Source: Streptomyces panaciradicis
Lineage (GTDB): Bacteria > Actinomycetota > Actinomycetes > Streptomycetales > Streptomycetaceae
Length of the DNA stretch: 59,061 nt
NCBI RefSeq assembly: GCF_023516615.1
Contig: NZ_JAMGBF010000014.1
Location: 1-59,061, forward strand
Direction: 5' to 3'
Shown here: positions 17,096 to 25,745 of the stretch, piece by piece
How the letters are laid out: every line of letters starts with the position of its first letter
How positions within the stretch are numbered: the stretch's first letter is position 1
Position numbers and translations under genes: made by a program
Notes under the pieces: model-generated
Told to the model about the DNA's origin: nothing
What the model saw: the letters and a program-made list of their open reading frames with translations, nothing else
Database searches by the model: none

Positions 17096-17629
17096 CTAGG
17101 AAGCGTCGGCGTAGGCGAGATGGGCGTCGCAGACGGTGCAGCGGAAGAGCATGGCGGTTGCCCCCTGACCCAGGTGCGTCAGGAATTCTTCGAGCTGCTT
17201 CTCGTCGTGCCAGCCGTCGAGGCGCATGTCGGTCCGCAACTGGTCGAGCGCTTCGGGATGCCCCGCCAACTCGGCGTAGCCGACTTCGCCCACGAAGGCC
17301 GCAGCGTCCTGGCAGTGGACGAGCCAGTGCGGGTCCTGCCAGGCGTGGAAGCCGGGGGTGCGGCGCGTGACTTCGTGCAAGACGTCCTTGCTGACACCGA
17401 CAAGCCCGTAGGAGTCACAGAACTCACCCGCGAAGCGTTCAGCAGCGCTGCCGTCTGCGATGCACCACGGACAGAAGTGTCCGTTGACCTCGTGCGCAGT
17501 GTAGAAGGTCGCCGTATAGATCCAGCCCCTGTCGCGCTCGCAACAGACGCACGTGTCAGCGGCCGCGCGGATGGAGCCGCTCGCCAGAGGGTCTGGATGG
17601 TAGCGAAAGAAGGGCAGGCCAGCGCTCAT
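17096..17629 (-). CDS. CbrC family protein
   Basis: A 177-residue Cys-rich protein. The family pattern is clear: LPFFRYHPDPLASGSI at the start, TCVCCERDRGWIYTATFY, HFCPWCIADGSAAERFAGEFCD, TRRTPGFHAWQDPHWLVHC and a C-terminal FRCTVCDAHLAYAD. Five CxxC-like pairs suggest zinc binding. CbrC (UPF0167) is linked to colicin E2 tolerance in E. coli, but the biochemical role is not established. ATG 17629 is chosen because homology starts there, and the longer frame upstream is Arg/Pro-rich. Divergent from the ATP-grasp gene. Confidence 0.9.
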   Translation of the reverse strand: MSAGLPFFRYHPDPLASGSIRAAADTCVCCERDRGWIYTATFYTAHEVNGHFCPWCIADGSAAERFAGEFCDSYGLVGVSKDVLHEVTRRTPGFHAWQDPHWLVHCQDAAAFVGEVGYAELAGHPEALDQLRTDMRLDGWHDEKQLEEFLTHLGQGATAMLFRCTVCDAHLAYADAS

Positions 17630-17795
17630 CGCCGGTTCCCGATCTGCGCCCTGGTGGCCATGCGTACTGATCCCACGGGGAGCAGTCTCCACTGGAGCAC
17701 GTTTCCGATCAAGCGCGGTGCCGGAGACCAGGCCCGCCCCCGGGCGTGCTCGGCGGGCTGGGTAGGTTGGTGGCCACCGACCCAGGAGATGTTCC

Positions 17796-18632
17796 GTGCC
17801 CGGCCGCCCCAGCATTCTGTTCGTGACCGATCTCGCCTACGACGCCCGGGGGCGGCGTTACTGCGACGAGGACATCTTCCTCTCCTCGCGGCTGCGGAAC
17901 GACTTCGACGTCGCCCTGTGCCACCCGCTGGACGCCACCGCTCTGATGGACGCCTTCGACGCGGTCGTGGTCCGCAACAGTGGTCCCGTGCTGCACTACC
18001 GGACGGAATACGACGCCTTCCGGGAGCACGCCGCAGCCCGCGGTACCCGGGTCTACAACCCGCTGTCCGGCCGGGCCGACATGGTCGGCAAGCAGTACCT
18101 GCTGGACCTGACCGGAGCCGCGTACCCGGTGATCCCCACGATCGACCGGCCGCAGGACCTCGGTCGCCTGCCCGAGGCCGACCAGTACGTCGTCAAACCC
18201 AAGGCAGGGGCGGACTCCATCGGCCTCAGCGTCCTGCCTCGGGAGCGGCTGTCCACCCTCGCTTACGGCGACATCCTGGTCCAGCCACGCATCGACTTCC
18301 GTTACGAGGTGTCCTTCTACTTCGTGGACGACGCCTTCCAGTACGCCCTTCACGCGCCCGACCCCCAGCGGCGCTGGGTACTCGAGCCCTACGAGCCCAC
18401 CGAGGCCGACCTCGACTTCGCCCGCCGCTTCATCGACTGGAACACCCTCGACCACGGCATCCAACGCGTGGACGCCTGCCGCACCCCGGAGGGAGAGCTG
18501 CTGCTGGTCGAACTGGAGGACCTCAATCCCTACCTCTCCCTGGACCTCGTCGACGCCCCGACCCGCGACACATTCGTCACCAGCATGACGACCTCCCTCC
18601 ACCGGTTCCTGGGTACGGCACCGGGCCGCTGA
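17796..18632 (+). CDS. ATP-grasp domain protein
   Basis: A 278-residue protein starting at GTG 17796 with CAGGAG 7 bp upstream. An N-terminal Rossmann-like part (ILFVTDLAYDARGRRYCDED) is followed by ATP-grasp signatures: QYVVKPKAGADSIGLSVL (nucleotide-binding Lys and Gly loop, about residues 129-146), ILVQPRIDFRYEVSFYFVDD and a late metal-binding LLLVELEDLNPYLSLDL (E-x-D..N). ATP-grasp enzymes ligate a carboxylate to an amine or thiol through an acyl phosphate. Substrate is unknown, and no peptide precursor or condensing partner is nearby. Confidence 0.8.
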   Translation: MPGRPSILFVTDLAYDARGRRYCDEDIFLSSRLRNDFDVALCHPLDATALMDAFDAVVVRNSGPVLHYRTEYDAFREHAAARGTRVYNPLSGRADMVGKQYLLDLTGAAYPVIPTIDRPQDLGRLPEADQYVVKPKAGADSIGLSVLPRERLSTLAYGDILVQPRIDFRYEVSFYFVDDAFQYALHAPDPQRRWVLEPYEPTEADLDFARRFIDWNTLDHGIQRVDACRTPEGELLLVELEDLNPYLSLDLVDAPTRDTFVTSMTTSLHRFLGTAPGR

Positions 18633-18682
18633 GACGGCAGGGGACGAATGGCGGCGAGGAGGGGCCACCCCACGTCCCGCGG

Positions 18683-19675
18683 TCAGTTCACGCCCGGCCC
18701 GAACCGCTCTCTGTACGCCGACGGGGTGATCCCTGTCTCGCGGCGCATCAGCGTGCGCATATGGGCAGCCGTGCCAAGCCCGCTGCGCCGTGCCACCACC
18801 TCGAAGCGGGACTCACCTCGCTCGATCAATCGGCAGGCCAAGGCGAGGCGTTCGCCGGTGAGCCACGCCAATGGCGTCGTTCCCAGTTGTGTCCGGAAGC
18901 GGCGATGCAGCGTCGCCGCACTGACCGCCGCACGGGCCGCAAGGTCGGAGACCGTCAGGGCTGTGTCCAAGCGCTCCTGGGCCCAAGCCAGAACAGGAGC
19001 CAAGGACTCAGTCGCTCGGTCGGGCACGGGGCGCTCCACGAACTGCTGCTGCCCGCCGTCCCGATGCGCGGCGAAGACCAGCCGCCGGCTCACGGAGTTG
19101 GCGACCTCCGCGCCGTAGTCGCGACGGACCACATGGAGCCCGAGGTCGAGTGCCGCCGCGCTGCCCGCAGCGGTGAGGATGTCTCCGTCGTCCACGAACA
19201 GCACGTCCGCTTCGAGGTGGACGGCAGGGAAGCGGGCCCGGAAGGAGTCCGCCCATTGCCAGTGCGCGGTGGCGCGCCGGCCGTCGAGGACCCCGGCTTC
19301 GGCCAGCGTGAAGGCGCCGCTGCAGAAGCCGACCAGGCGCGTACCGCGTGCGTGCGCCCTTCGGATGGCGTCGAGTACGGCGGGACGGCGGGGTACCTCG
19401 ATGTCGGGGCGGTTGGGGACGATCAAGGTGTCGGCCGTGTCGGCCGCGTCCAGATCAGCGACTCCGGTGAGCGTGAAGAAGCCGTCGCGCATGAGCGTGC
19501 GGGGCTCGGGTGAGCAGAGTCTGAAGTCGTACAGGTCGCGACCGATCTCCGGTCGGCGCAGACCGAAGATTTCGGTCGCGCAGCCGAGCTCGAAGGGGTT
19601 GGAGTTCTCATCCACGATCACAACGACTCGGTGTGCGCCCGCCGCGTGCACCGCGTGCGAGGATTCTTTCGCCAT
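18683..19675 (-). CDS. GlxA family AraC-type transcriptional regulator
   Basis: A 330-residue regulator. The N-terminal half is a DJ-1/PfpI-like domain (VVVIVDENSNPFELGCATEIFG; ARGTRLVGFCSGAFTLAEAG with the nucleophile-elbow Cys; GDILTAAGSAAALDLGLHVV). The C-terminal ~100 residues form an AraC double HTH (TVSDLAARAAVSAATLHRRF, TPLAWLTGERLALACRLIE, VARRSGLGTAAHMRTLMRRE). Length and order match GlxA-type regulators. It is divergent from the cupin gene with 52 bp between the starts, so the cupin protein is a plausible target. Effector unknown. Confidence 0.92.
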   Translation of the reverse strand: MAKESSHAVHAAGAHRVVVIVDENSNPFELGCATEIFGLRRPEIGRDLYDFRLCSPEPRTLMRDGFFTLTGVADLDAADTADTLIVPNRPDIEVPRRPAVLDAIRRAHARGTRLVGFCSGAFTLAEAGVLDGRRATAHWQWADSFRARFPAVHLEADVLFVDDGDILTAAGSAAALDLGLHVVRRDYGAEVANSVSRRLVFAAHRDGGQQQFVERPVPDRATESLAPVLAWAQERLDTALTVSDLAARAAVSAATLHRRFRTQLGTTPLAWLTGERLALACRLIERGESRFEVVARRSGLGTAAHMRTLMRRETGITPSAYRERFGPGVN

Positions 19676-19727
19676 ATGCGATTCCTAGCACTCACACCGC
19701 CGGCGTGGAGCGGCCCAGGATGATCCC

Positions 19728-20123
19728 ATGAGCCACGAACCCATCCTCCTCAGCGACGCTCTGGCCTCCTTCGACGCGCTGTGGAGTCCTCGCATCGTCA
19801 CGCGCGTCAACGACTACGACGTCCGCATCGCCAAAGTCGAGGGCGAACACATCTGGCACGTCCACGACGACACCGACGAGTTCTTCCTGGTGATCGACGG
19901 AGAGCTGCACATCTCCCTGCGCGAGACCGAGGGGGAGCGCACGGTCCTTCTCCCGCAGGGGGCGGTCTTCACGGTCCCCCGAGGCACGGAACACAAGCCG
20001 TACGCTCCGTCCGGCGCCGCCATCCTCATGTTCGAGCCCGCCGGGACGCTGACCGTGGGCGACCGCCACGACGAGGTCCCGGACCACGTCGACTCAACCA
20101 CGGGCCATGCCCTCGACCCCTGA
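19728..20123 (+). CDS. Cupin domain protein
   Basis: A 131-residue single-domain cupin. Motif 1 is HIWHVHDDTDEFFLVIDGEL (H-x-H-x..E..G, residues about 42-61) and motif 2 is VFTVPRGTEHKPYAP (P..G..H). The conserved His/Glu metal ligands are present, so it may be a metal-dependent enzyme or a ligand sensor. It belongs to a common family of small mannose-6-phosphate-isomerase-like cupins. It is divergent from the GlxA-type regulator, which suggests regulation by it. Confidence 0.88.
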   Translation: MSHEPILLSDALASFDALWSPRIVTRVNDYDVRIAKVEGEHIWHVHDDTDEFFLVIDGELHISLRETEGERTVLLPQGAVFTVPRGTEHKPYAPSGAAILMFEPAGTLTVGDRHDEVPDHVDSTTGHALDP

Positions 20124-20168
20124 GCCGACAGGGCGTGCCAGAACCAACCAACGGCGCAGACGGGTTCC

Positions 20169-20957
20169 CTAGCCGAGTCCGACCAGTCCGGCCATCGTCC
20201 CGCCAAGGACCCGATCGCGAACTTCGCCCGGGCCGGTGACCCGTTCGACCAGCGCTCGGGCGAGTACCGGGTCGCCGTACGGTGCATCCGAACCGAACAG
20301 GGTCCGATCCGGGATCTCCTTGATGGCAAGCCGGACCGCGAAGACGATGTTGGCCGTGGACAGCTCCAGGTACATGTTGGGCGTGTCCCGCAGCAGTTCG
20401 ATCGCCTGCATCCAGTACTGCCCTCCCAACTGGCTGACCACGAGTGGTACGTCGCGGTACCGGCGGGCCAGCGCGGCCAGCGTCGCCAGGTCCTCCGCGG
20501 TGGTCGGCGCGGATCCGTGGACGACCACGGGCAGCCGCCGCTGATCGGCTGCCGCCTGGAGTACCGGTTCGATGAGCCCTGCCCCTCTCGGTGGCGGCGT
20601 CAGCTCCCCGATCCCGCACAGTCCGCGCCCGACCACCTCCTGCTCCACGATCTCGGCTGTCGCCTGCGATCCCAGACCCAGCGGCACTGACAGGAAGCCG
20701 ATGAACCGGTCCGGCCTTGCGGCAAGTGCCGCGTCCAATTCCGCCCACGCCCCTCGGTATGCCTCGACCGTGCCGGCCCGGCCCGCGAGGGCCTTCTCCA
20801 GAAGGGTCATCTCCTGGCGCAGTTCGGCCAGATCGCGAGCCCGTTCCGGGTGGGGTCGTGTGGCGAACAGGACGGCCCGGTCGACTCCGGCCTCGTCCAG
20901 CAGCTTCTCGTGCGTCTCGAGCGGGTCGTGGACATGACTGTGCGCGTCGATGATCAC
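20169..20957 (-). CDS. Amidohydrolase-2 family metal-dependent hydrolase
   Basis: A 262-residue TIM-barrel protein. The N-terminal MIIDAHSHVHD gives the metal-binding H-x-H, IPDRTLFGSDAPYGDP gives the late catalytic Asp, and VVVHGSAPTTAEDL and PLVVSQLGGQYWMQ are the middle strands with a further His. It resembles 2-pyrone-dicarboxylate lactonase or aminocarboxymuconate decarboxylase-like enzymes, usually hydrolases or decarboxylases of small carboxylates. Divergent from a MerR regulator whose promoter-spacer architecture faces this gene, so it is the probable target. Confidence 0.85.
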   Translation of the reverse strand: MIIDAHSHVHDPLETHEKLLDEAGVDRAVLFATRPHPERARDLAELRQEMTLLEKALAGRAGTVEAYRGAWAELDAALAARPDRFIGFLSVPLGLGSQATAEIVEQEVVGRGLCGIGELTPPPRGAGLIEPVLQAAADQRRLPVVVHGSAPTTAEDLATLAALARRYRDVPLVVSQLGGQYWMQAIELLRDTPNMYLELSTANIVFAVRLAIKEIPDRTLFGSDAPYGDPVLARALVERVTGPGEVRDRVLGGTMAGLVGLG

Positions 20958-21007
20958 TGATGCGTTCCTCTCTCTTCCGGCGGTCCGGAATGCGGCCGCT
21001 CAGGGCA

Positions 21008-21038
21008 CTGTTGCTCCCTGACACCGTTGGAAGGTCAA
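21008..21038 (-). promoter_or_regulatory. MerR-type promoter (19-bp spacer) for the amidohydrolase gene
   Basis: On the minus strand TTGACC (21033-21038) and CAACAG (21008-21013) are separated by exactly 19 bp, the elongated spacer that MerR regulators untwist to activate transcription. The spacer contains an imperfect dyad around CAACGGTGTC. Transcription would start about 40-45 bp before the amidohydrolase ATG. The -10 match is weak, so the call depends mainly on spacing and location. Confidence 0.5.
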
Positions 21039-21056
21039 GCCGGAAGGAACGGATCG

Positions 21057-21461
21057 GTGCTGATCGGAGAGCTCTCACGGCAGACCGGAGTGAGCGAACG
21101 GCTGCTGCGCTACTACGAGCGGACAGGGCTGATCCATGCCGAGCGCCGCGCCAACGGCTACCGCGACTACGAGGAGCAGACGGCCGAGACCGTACGCCGC
21201 GTGCGCGCCCTGCTGGCCGCCGGCCTCCCCACTCGCATCATCCGCCGGGTCCTGCCCTATATGCAGGACCCGGAGACGCTGCATCCCTGCCCCGGAGTCG
21301 TCAGCAGCCTGCGCGACCACCTGGACGTACTCGATCATCGCGCCGCCGAGCTGGAGACCGCCCGTCGCCTACTGCGCCAGACGATTGCCGCGACCGAGCG
21401 GACCGAAGCATCGCAGACCGAGCTCGAAAGCCGGGACCCCCGAACCGTGCGATCGCACTGA
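21057..21461 (+). CDS. MerR family transcriptional regulator
   Basis: A 134-residue regulator beginning at GTG 21057, with GGAAGGA 8 bp upstream. The MerR winged HTH is clear: LIGELSRQTGVSERLLRYYE, GLIHAERRANGYRDYEEQT, VRRVRALLAAGLPTRIIRRV, then a long dimerisation coiled coil (HLDVLDHRAAELETARRLLRQT). It lacks a C-terminal Cys metal site, which argues against a metal sensor and for a small-molecule or redox-type member. A Cys in LHPCPG at about residue 80 is the only one. It probably controls the divergent hydrolase gene. Confidence 0.9.
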   Translation: MLIGELSRQTGVSERLLRYYERTGLIHAERRANGYRDYEEQTAETVRRVRALLAAGLPTRIIRRVLPYMQDPETLHPCPGVVSSLRDHLDVLDHRAAELETARRLLRQTIAATERTEASQTELESRDPRTVRSH

Positions 21462-21489
21462 CATCGCGCAGGTGGACCACAGCCGCACG

Positions 21490-22389
21490 TCACCCCATCG
21501 ACTGCAGAATGCGGTCGAGTGTGCGGCGCCCCATTCCGCTCATCGTCGGATTGCTCTGGGCGTAGTACCAGACGAGACCCATCGCCTGTTCGAACGCCCA
21601 TGCCTTGCCGCGCTCCCACTCCAGATCGCCACAGCCCAGTGTCCGCCGGAGCACCTCCCGCGGGCCCGGCTCCAGCAGGTGCCAGGCACTGACCAGATCC
21701 AGGGCGGGGTCGGCCGGTCCGAAGCCGCCGGTGTCGAGTACGCCGCTGAGCCGGTTCCCGGTGACCAGTACATTGCCGGGGATCAGGTCACCGTGGCTCA
21801 TCACGTCGGCATCCTCGCGCGGCAACTCCCTGAAGTGGTTCCACATGTGGCGCAGGCGGGGTACGTCGAGCAGACCCTCGCTCTCCTCGAAGCACTCCGC
21901 CATCCAGGCGTCGTGGTCAGCGATGACGCCGCCGCGATTGTCGCCGTTGAAGCGCCGCCCTCGCGTCTCGGCGTGCCGCAGGGCGGCGATGAAGGCCGCC
22001 AGGTCCTCGGCAAAGGCGTCCGATCCACTCGGGTCGGCATCGAACGCGATCGTGCCCGGCAGCCATGTCTGGACCGACCACGGCATGGGGTAACCCGCTC
22101 CCGGCTTCCCCAAGGCGACGGGTTCAGGGACAGGGAACCGAGACACCTGTGCCAGCTCCGCGCTCGCCCGGGCTTCCTGTTCCAGAATCGCCAGCGCCTC
22201 GTCGGCGTCGGCCAGACGCAGCGGGAAGCGGGCTGAGAGGTCCTTCCCGATACGGAAGATGGCGTTGACGGTTCCGGTCGACGACGCAGGCCGGCGGATC
22301 TCCCTGCCGCCCCACTCCGGAAACTGTTCCTGGATCAACATCGCGACGATGTCGGTGGTCACGTCCACCTGGTCATCGTGCATGGTCAT
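21490..22389 (-). CDS. Phosphotransferase family protein (APH fold)
   Basis: A 299-residue kinase-like enzyme. The N-lobe has STGTVNAIFRIGKDLSARFP (nucleotide-binding Arg/Lys region), the catalytic loop is DVMSHGDLIPGNVLVTGNRL (HGD..xxN) and the metal-binding motif is GVLDTGGFGPADPALDLVSAW, where the usual IDW/IDFG Asp is preserved (LDTGG). Such enzymes phosphorylate aminoglycosides, macrolides, hydroxyurea or small metabolites, and the substrate cannot be told. ATG 22389 is chosen as the beginning of homology (MTMHDDQVDVTTDIV); a second ATG lies 6 bp inside. Unlike the other APH-type gene at 7.1-7.8 kb it is intact. Confidence 0.88.
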   Translation of the reverse strand: MTMHDDQVDVTTDIVAMLIQEQFPEWGGREIRRPASSTGTVNAIFRIGKDLSARFPLRLADADEALAILEQEARASAELAQVSRFPVPEPVALGKPGAGYPMPWSVQTWLPGTIAFDADPSGSDAFAEDLAAFIAALRHAETRGRRFNGDNRGGVIADHDAWMAECFEESEGLLDVPRLRHMWNHFRELPREDADVMSHGDLIPGNVLVTGNRLSGVLDTGGFGPADPALDLVSAWHLLEPGPREVLRRTLGCGDLEWERGKAWAFEQAMGLVWYYAQSNPTMSGMGRRTLDRILQSMG

Positions 22390-22535
22390 TCCGACGGGCC
22401 TTCCATTAGTCCGATGCGAAGCGCCGGAAGCAGACCGGATCAACTGGGACGACAGCCAGTATTCATCCCTCACGGTCCAGATCAACTGGAATTCTCGCCA
22501 CCACGTGCAGCCACCGAACCGGGTCCCACAGCCCT

Positions 22536-22723
22536 TCACACGCCGTGGAAGGTGAAGGTGTGCGGGGCGGAGCCGTGGTCGGGGTCCACCAGATGGGCGT
22601 GCAGGCACGGAATTCGAGAGCGAGATCGGGGGCGGCGACCGCGACCTCGGCGGACGTACGGAACTCCTGTGGTGACCTGCGGCGACCAGGCCGTGCAGGT
22701 TCGGCGGGGAACACATGCCGCAT
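22536..22723 (-). pseudogene. Short gene remnant with a frameshift
   Basis: Within the 444-bp gap between the phosphotransferase and the monooxygenase, one minus frame reads QEFRTSAEVAVAAPDLALEF from an ATG at 22723, and the next register continues LHAHLVDPDHGSAPHTFTFH to a stop at 22536. Together they look like the end of a real protein with a one-base shift near 22610. I do not recognise the family. The rest of the gap shows no gene. Confidence 0.35.
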
Positions 22724-22833
22724 CAGACCGCCGACTCACCACAGTCCTCACGCCGGTCGTCTCCGACAGGCAGCCCCCGGTCTCCTGAAGCAAACTGCTC
22801 GTGACCCGAGCCCGGACGACAAGGGAGCCTGAC

Positions 22834-24504
22834 ATGGCCGATGTCGACATACTCGTGGTGGGCGCTGGCCCAGTAGGCCTGACGGCAGCGGCTGAGCTGC
22901 GGCGGCATGGCGTGAACTGCCGCATCGTCGACCGGCTGGCCGCCCCGGAACCCTATGCCAAGGCCATCGGCATCGTGCCCCGCACCATGGAGGTGTGGGA
23001 CGCCATGGGCCTGGTCCGCAGAGTCCTGGACGAGGCTGTGCCGCACCTGGGCCAGCTGGTCTACATCGACGGCAAGCCTCGCCCCCCGGTCGAGCTGTCA
23101 CTGCCGCCCGAGATCCCCTACCCCTTCGCGACACTGCCCCAGTACGCGACCGAGCGGTTGCTCGCCGAGCACCTGGCGAGCTTCGGCACACAGGTGGAGC
23201 GGCCGACCGAGCTCCGCTCTCTCCAGACGCACCCGGACGGCGTAGAGGCCGTACTCGCGCATGCCGACGGACGGATCGAGCGACTGCGGGCCCGCTACGT
23301 CGTGGGCTGCGACGGCGCGCACAGCCTGGTCCGCAAGGCGGCGGGGCTGACCTTCGAGGGCGATGCCTTCCCCGAGCAGTACATGATCGGCGACGTCGAA
23401 GTCGACTGGGAACTCCCCGCCGGCTACAGCATGCGGGCCGTGAACCTGGACGCGAACGGCGAAGTGGACGACATGCTCGTCTGCATTCCGATGCCGGGCG
23501 TTCGCAGGTACTGGCTGTCGATGCTGCGCCCCCGCGCCCAGGCCGAGAGCGTGGACGACTCGAACGCACCGGAAGACGCCGGCCTCGGCTCGGGGGACGA
23601 GCGGGGACTGAACCTCGAGCAGATCCAGGCCGTGCTCGACCGGCTGTCCCCGGAGGTGACGACCGCCTCCACGCTGCGCTGGTCCTCCACCTTCCGGACC
23701 AGCCACCGCCTGGTCGACCGCTATCGGAACGGGCGTCTCCTCGTCGCCGGTGACGCCGCGCACATCCACCCGCCGATCGGCGGGCAGGGTCTGAACACCG
23801 GCGTACAGGACGCCTACAACCTCGCCTGGAAACTGGCCCTGGTCGTCCGCGGAGTGGCCTCGGACGACCTGCTCGAGACCTACCACGCCGAACGGCACCC
23901 GATCGCTCGGGAAGTCGTCGACCGCACCGTCCGGCATGCCCGCAACGTCCGCAAGGCCGGCGCGGGCCCCCTCAACAACGGCGCGGACGCGGAGATGATG
24001 CTGCGGCGACAGGCCCAGCTGCTGGTCGCCTACCCGGACAGCCCGCTCACCCAGACGCAGGCTGACGGAGCTCCTGACGCCGGCCCCGCCCCCGGTGACC
24101 GGGCACCTGACTGCCGCGGCCTGCAGAGCGAACTCGCCGCCTACCCGCGGCGGCTCTTCGACCTGCTGCGTACCCCACGGCACGTGCTGCTGCTGTTCGC
24201 GGGGCCGGAGCACGCATCGGGCGACGGCGCCGCCCGGCTCGAGGCGTGTGCCGTCGAGGCGCATCGCGCCGCCCATGGTCTGCTGGACGCCTATCTGGTC
24301 ACCGCGGCCGATGTTCCGCGGGACGCCCGGCCGGTCGGCCTGCGTCCGCCGCTGGTGCGTGACGCGGCGGGCGAGTTCCAGGACGTCTATGCGCCGCGCG
24401 ACGGCGAGGCCGTCCTGATCCGTCCGGACGGCTACCTCTCCGGACGCTTCCATCCCGCCACACCGGAACGCCTGGCCGCCCATCTGGGCCGCACCTTCGC
24501 CTGA
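22834..24504 (+). CDS. FAD-dependent aromatic monooxygenase
   Basis: A 556-residue group-A flavoprotein hydroxylase (PHBH fold, similar to pentachlorophenol or tetracycline-type monooxygenases). The dinucleotide motif ILVVGAGPVGLTAAAEL is at residues about 6-22, the DG motif is RYVVGCDGAHSLVRKAAGL, and the ribityl-binding GD motif is VAGDAAHIHPPIGGQGLN at about residue 305. The C-terminal thioredoxin-like domain (RHVLLLFAGPEH..., VLIRPDGYLSGRF) is present. It uses NAD(P)H and oxygen to hydroxylate an aromatic ring. ATG 22834 is preceded by AAGGGAG. No polyketide cluster is adjacent, so substrate is open. Confidence 0.92.
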   Translation: MADVDILVVGAGPVGLTAAAELRRHGVNCRIVDRLAAPEPYAKAIGIVPRTMEVWDAMGLVRRVLDEAVPHLGQLVYIDGKPRPPVELSLPPEIPYPFATLPQYATERLLAEHLASFGTQVERPTELRSLQTHPDGVEAVLAHADGRIERLRARYVVGCDGAHSLVRKAAGLTFEGDAFPEQYMIGDVEVDWELPAGYSMRAVNLDANGEVDDMLVCIPMPGVRRYWLSMLRPRAQAESVDDSNAPEDAGLGSGDERGLNLEQIQAVLDRLSPEVTTASTLRWSSTFRTSHRLVDRYRNGRLLVAGDAAHIHPPIGGQGLNTGVQDAYNLAWKLALVVRGVASDDLLETYHAERHPIAREVVDRTVRHARNVRKAGAGPLNNGADAEMMLRRQAQLLVAYPDSPLTQTQADGAPDAGPAPGDRAPDCRGLQSELAAYPRRLFDLLRTPRHVLLLFAGPEHASGDGAARLEACAVEAHRAAHGLLDAYLVTAADVPRDARPVGLRPPLVRDAAGEFQDVYAPRDGEAVLIRPDGYLSGRFHPATPERLAAHLGRTFA

Positions 24505-24532
24505 CGACCACGGCCGGCCCCGGCCGTCCGCC

Positions 24533-24573
24533 GCACCGATGCCGTCCCCGCAGGCGGGGGACGGCATCGGTGC
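24533..24573. terminator. 17-bp bidirectional terminator
   Basis: GCACCGATGCCGTCCCC (24533-24549) pairs perfectly with GGGGACGGCATCGGTGC (24557-24573) around a 7-nt loop, followed by TTCT on the plus strand. It lies between the convergent monooxygenase and metX genes, 28 and 26 bp from their stops, and should end both transcripts. Confidence 0.88.
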
Positions 24574-24599
24574 TTCTCGACAGGACCGAAATACCCTCC

Positions 24600-25745
24600 T
24601 CAGCCCAGAAGTTCACGTACGAGCGCACCGACCTGCTCCACCTCGATGAGGAAGCCGTCGTGACCGTAGGGGGATTCGATCACCCGGACCTCGTCCGCCG
24701 TGCTGATCCCGGCGGCGAGCTCCGCCTGCTGGGTGAGGGGATACAGACGATCCGAACTCACCCCGGCGACCAAGGTTTTGGCGGTCACCCGGCGCAGGGC
24801 GCCGCGCGTACCGCCGCGGCCTCGGCCGATGTCGTGGGCGTTCATGGCGTCCGAGAGGACGACGTAACTGCCCGCGTCGAAGCGGCGCACCAGTTTGGCG
24901 GCGTGGTGGTCGAGATAGGACGCGACCTGGTACCGGCCGTCCTGCCAAGGGTCCTCGGTCTGCTGGGGGTTGCGCCCGAAGCGGACCTGCAGCTCCGGTT
25001 CGCTGCGGTAGGTGACGTGGGCGATGCGGCGGGCCAGGCCGAGTCCCGCGTGCGGACCGCGGCCCGTGGCGTGGTAGTCACCGCCGTGCCAGTGCGGGTC
25101 GCCGCGGATGGCGTGGAGCTGGATGTCGGCCCAGGCGATCTGTTCGGCGCTCGCCGCCGCCGTGGTGGCGAGGAGGAGGAGCGCGTCCGTGCGCTCCGGA
25201 TACGACACGGCCCACTCCACGGCGCGCATCCCGCCCATGGAGCCGCCGATCACCAGGGCCCAACGGTCGATGCCGAGTGCGTCGGCCAGGCCGGCTTCCG
25301 CGGCGACCTGGTCGCGCTGCGTCACAAAGGGGAACGCTCCGCCCCAGTGCCGCCCGTCGGGACGAGTGGAGGACGGGCCGGTACTTCCCTGGCAGCCGCC
25401 CAGCACGTTGGGGGCGACGACGAACCAGCGGTCCGTGTCCAGGGCCAGTCCGGGCCCGACCAGTCCGTCCCACCAGCCAGGCGTGGGGTGACCGGGTTCG
25501 GCCGGTCCGGCGACGTGGCTGTCGCCGGTGAGCGCGTGGAGCACCAGTACGGCGTTGGAGCGGTCGGGTGCCGGTTGCCCCCACGTCTCGAACGCCAGCC
25601 GCACCTGCGGCAGTTCGCCTCCTGACTCCAACGGCAGCGGAGTCTCCCGCACGTGCCAGAAGCGACGCCCGGCGGGGTCCCCCTCCCGCCAGGCCCCGGA
25701 GGCCGGTGGGAGGGGGACCTGGGAGGTCGCCAGTACGGTGTTCAG
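24600..25745 (-). CDS. metX: Homoserine O-acetyltransferase
   Basis: An alpha/beta-hydrolase enzyme that acetylates homoserine with acetyl-CoA, the entry to methionine synthesis. Motifs: VLVLHALTGDSHVAGPAEPG, GWWDGLVGPG, NVLGGCQGSTGPSS, the nucleophile elbow IGGSMGGMRAVEW (Ser about 169), FDAGSYVVLSDAMNAHDIGRG (Asp region) and VIESPYGHDGFLIE (His). About 381 residues. No ATG, GTG or TTG lies in frame near the homology start. The best start is CTG at 25743-25745, overlapping the metY stop (CTGA), while the next in-frame GTG at 25650-25652 would remove about 31 conserved residues. Translation is probably coupled to metY. Confidence 0.93.
   Translation of the reverse strand: MNTVLATSQVPLPPASGAWREGDPAGRRFWHVRETPLPLESGGELPQVRLAFETWGQPAPDRSNAVLVLHALTGDSHVAGPAEPGHPTPGWWDGLVGPGLALDTDRWFVVAPNVLGGCQGSTGPSSTRPDGRHWGGAFPFVTQRDQVAAEAGLADALGIDRWALVIGGSMGGMRAVEWAVSYPERTDALLLLATTAAASAEQIAWADIQLHAIRGDPHWHGGDYHATGRGPHAGLGLARRIAHVTYRSEPELQVRFGRNPQQTEDPWQDGRYQVASYLDHHAAKLVRRFDAGSYVVLSDAMNAHDIGRGRGGTRGALRRVTAKTLVAGVSSDRLYPLTQQAELAAGISTADEVRVIESPYGHDGFLIEVEQVGALVRELLG

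Noticed and set aside
16940..19513. 857-codon plus-strand frame crossing cbrC, the ATP-grasp gene and the GlxA gene
   Set aside because: Parts are antisense of cbrC and glxA and out of frame with the ATP-grasp gene; no continuous domain.
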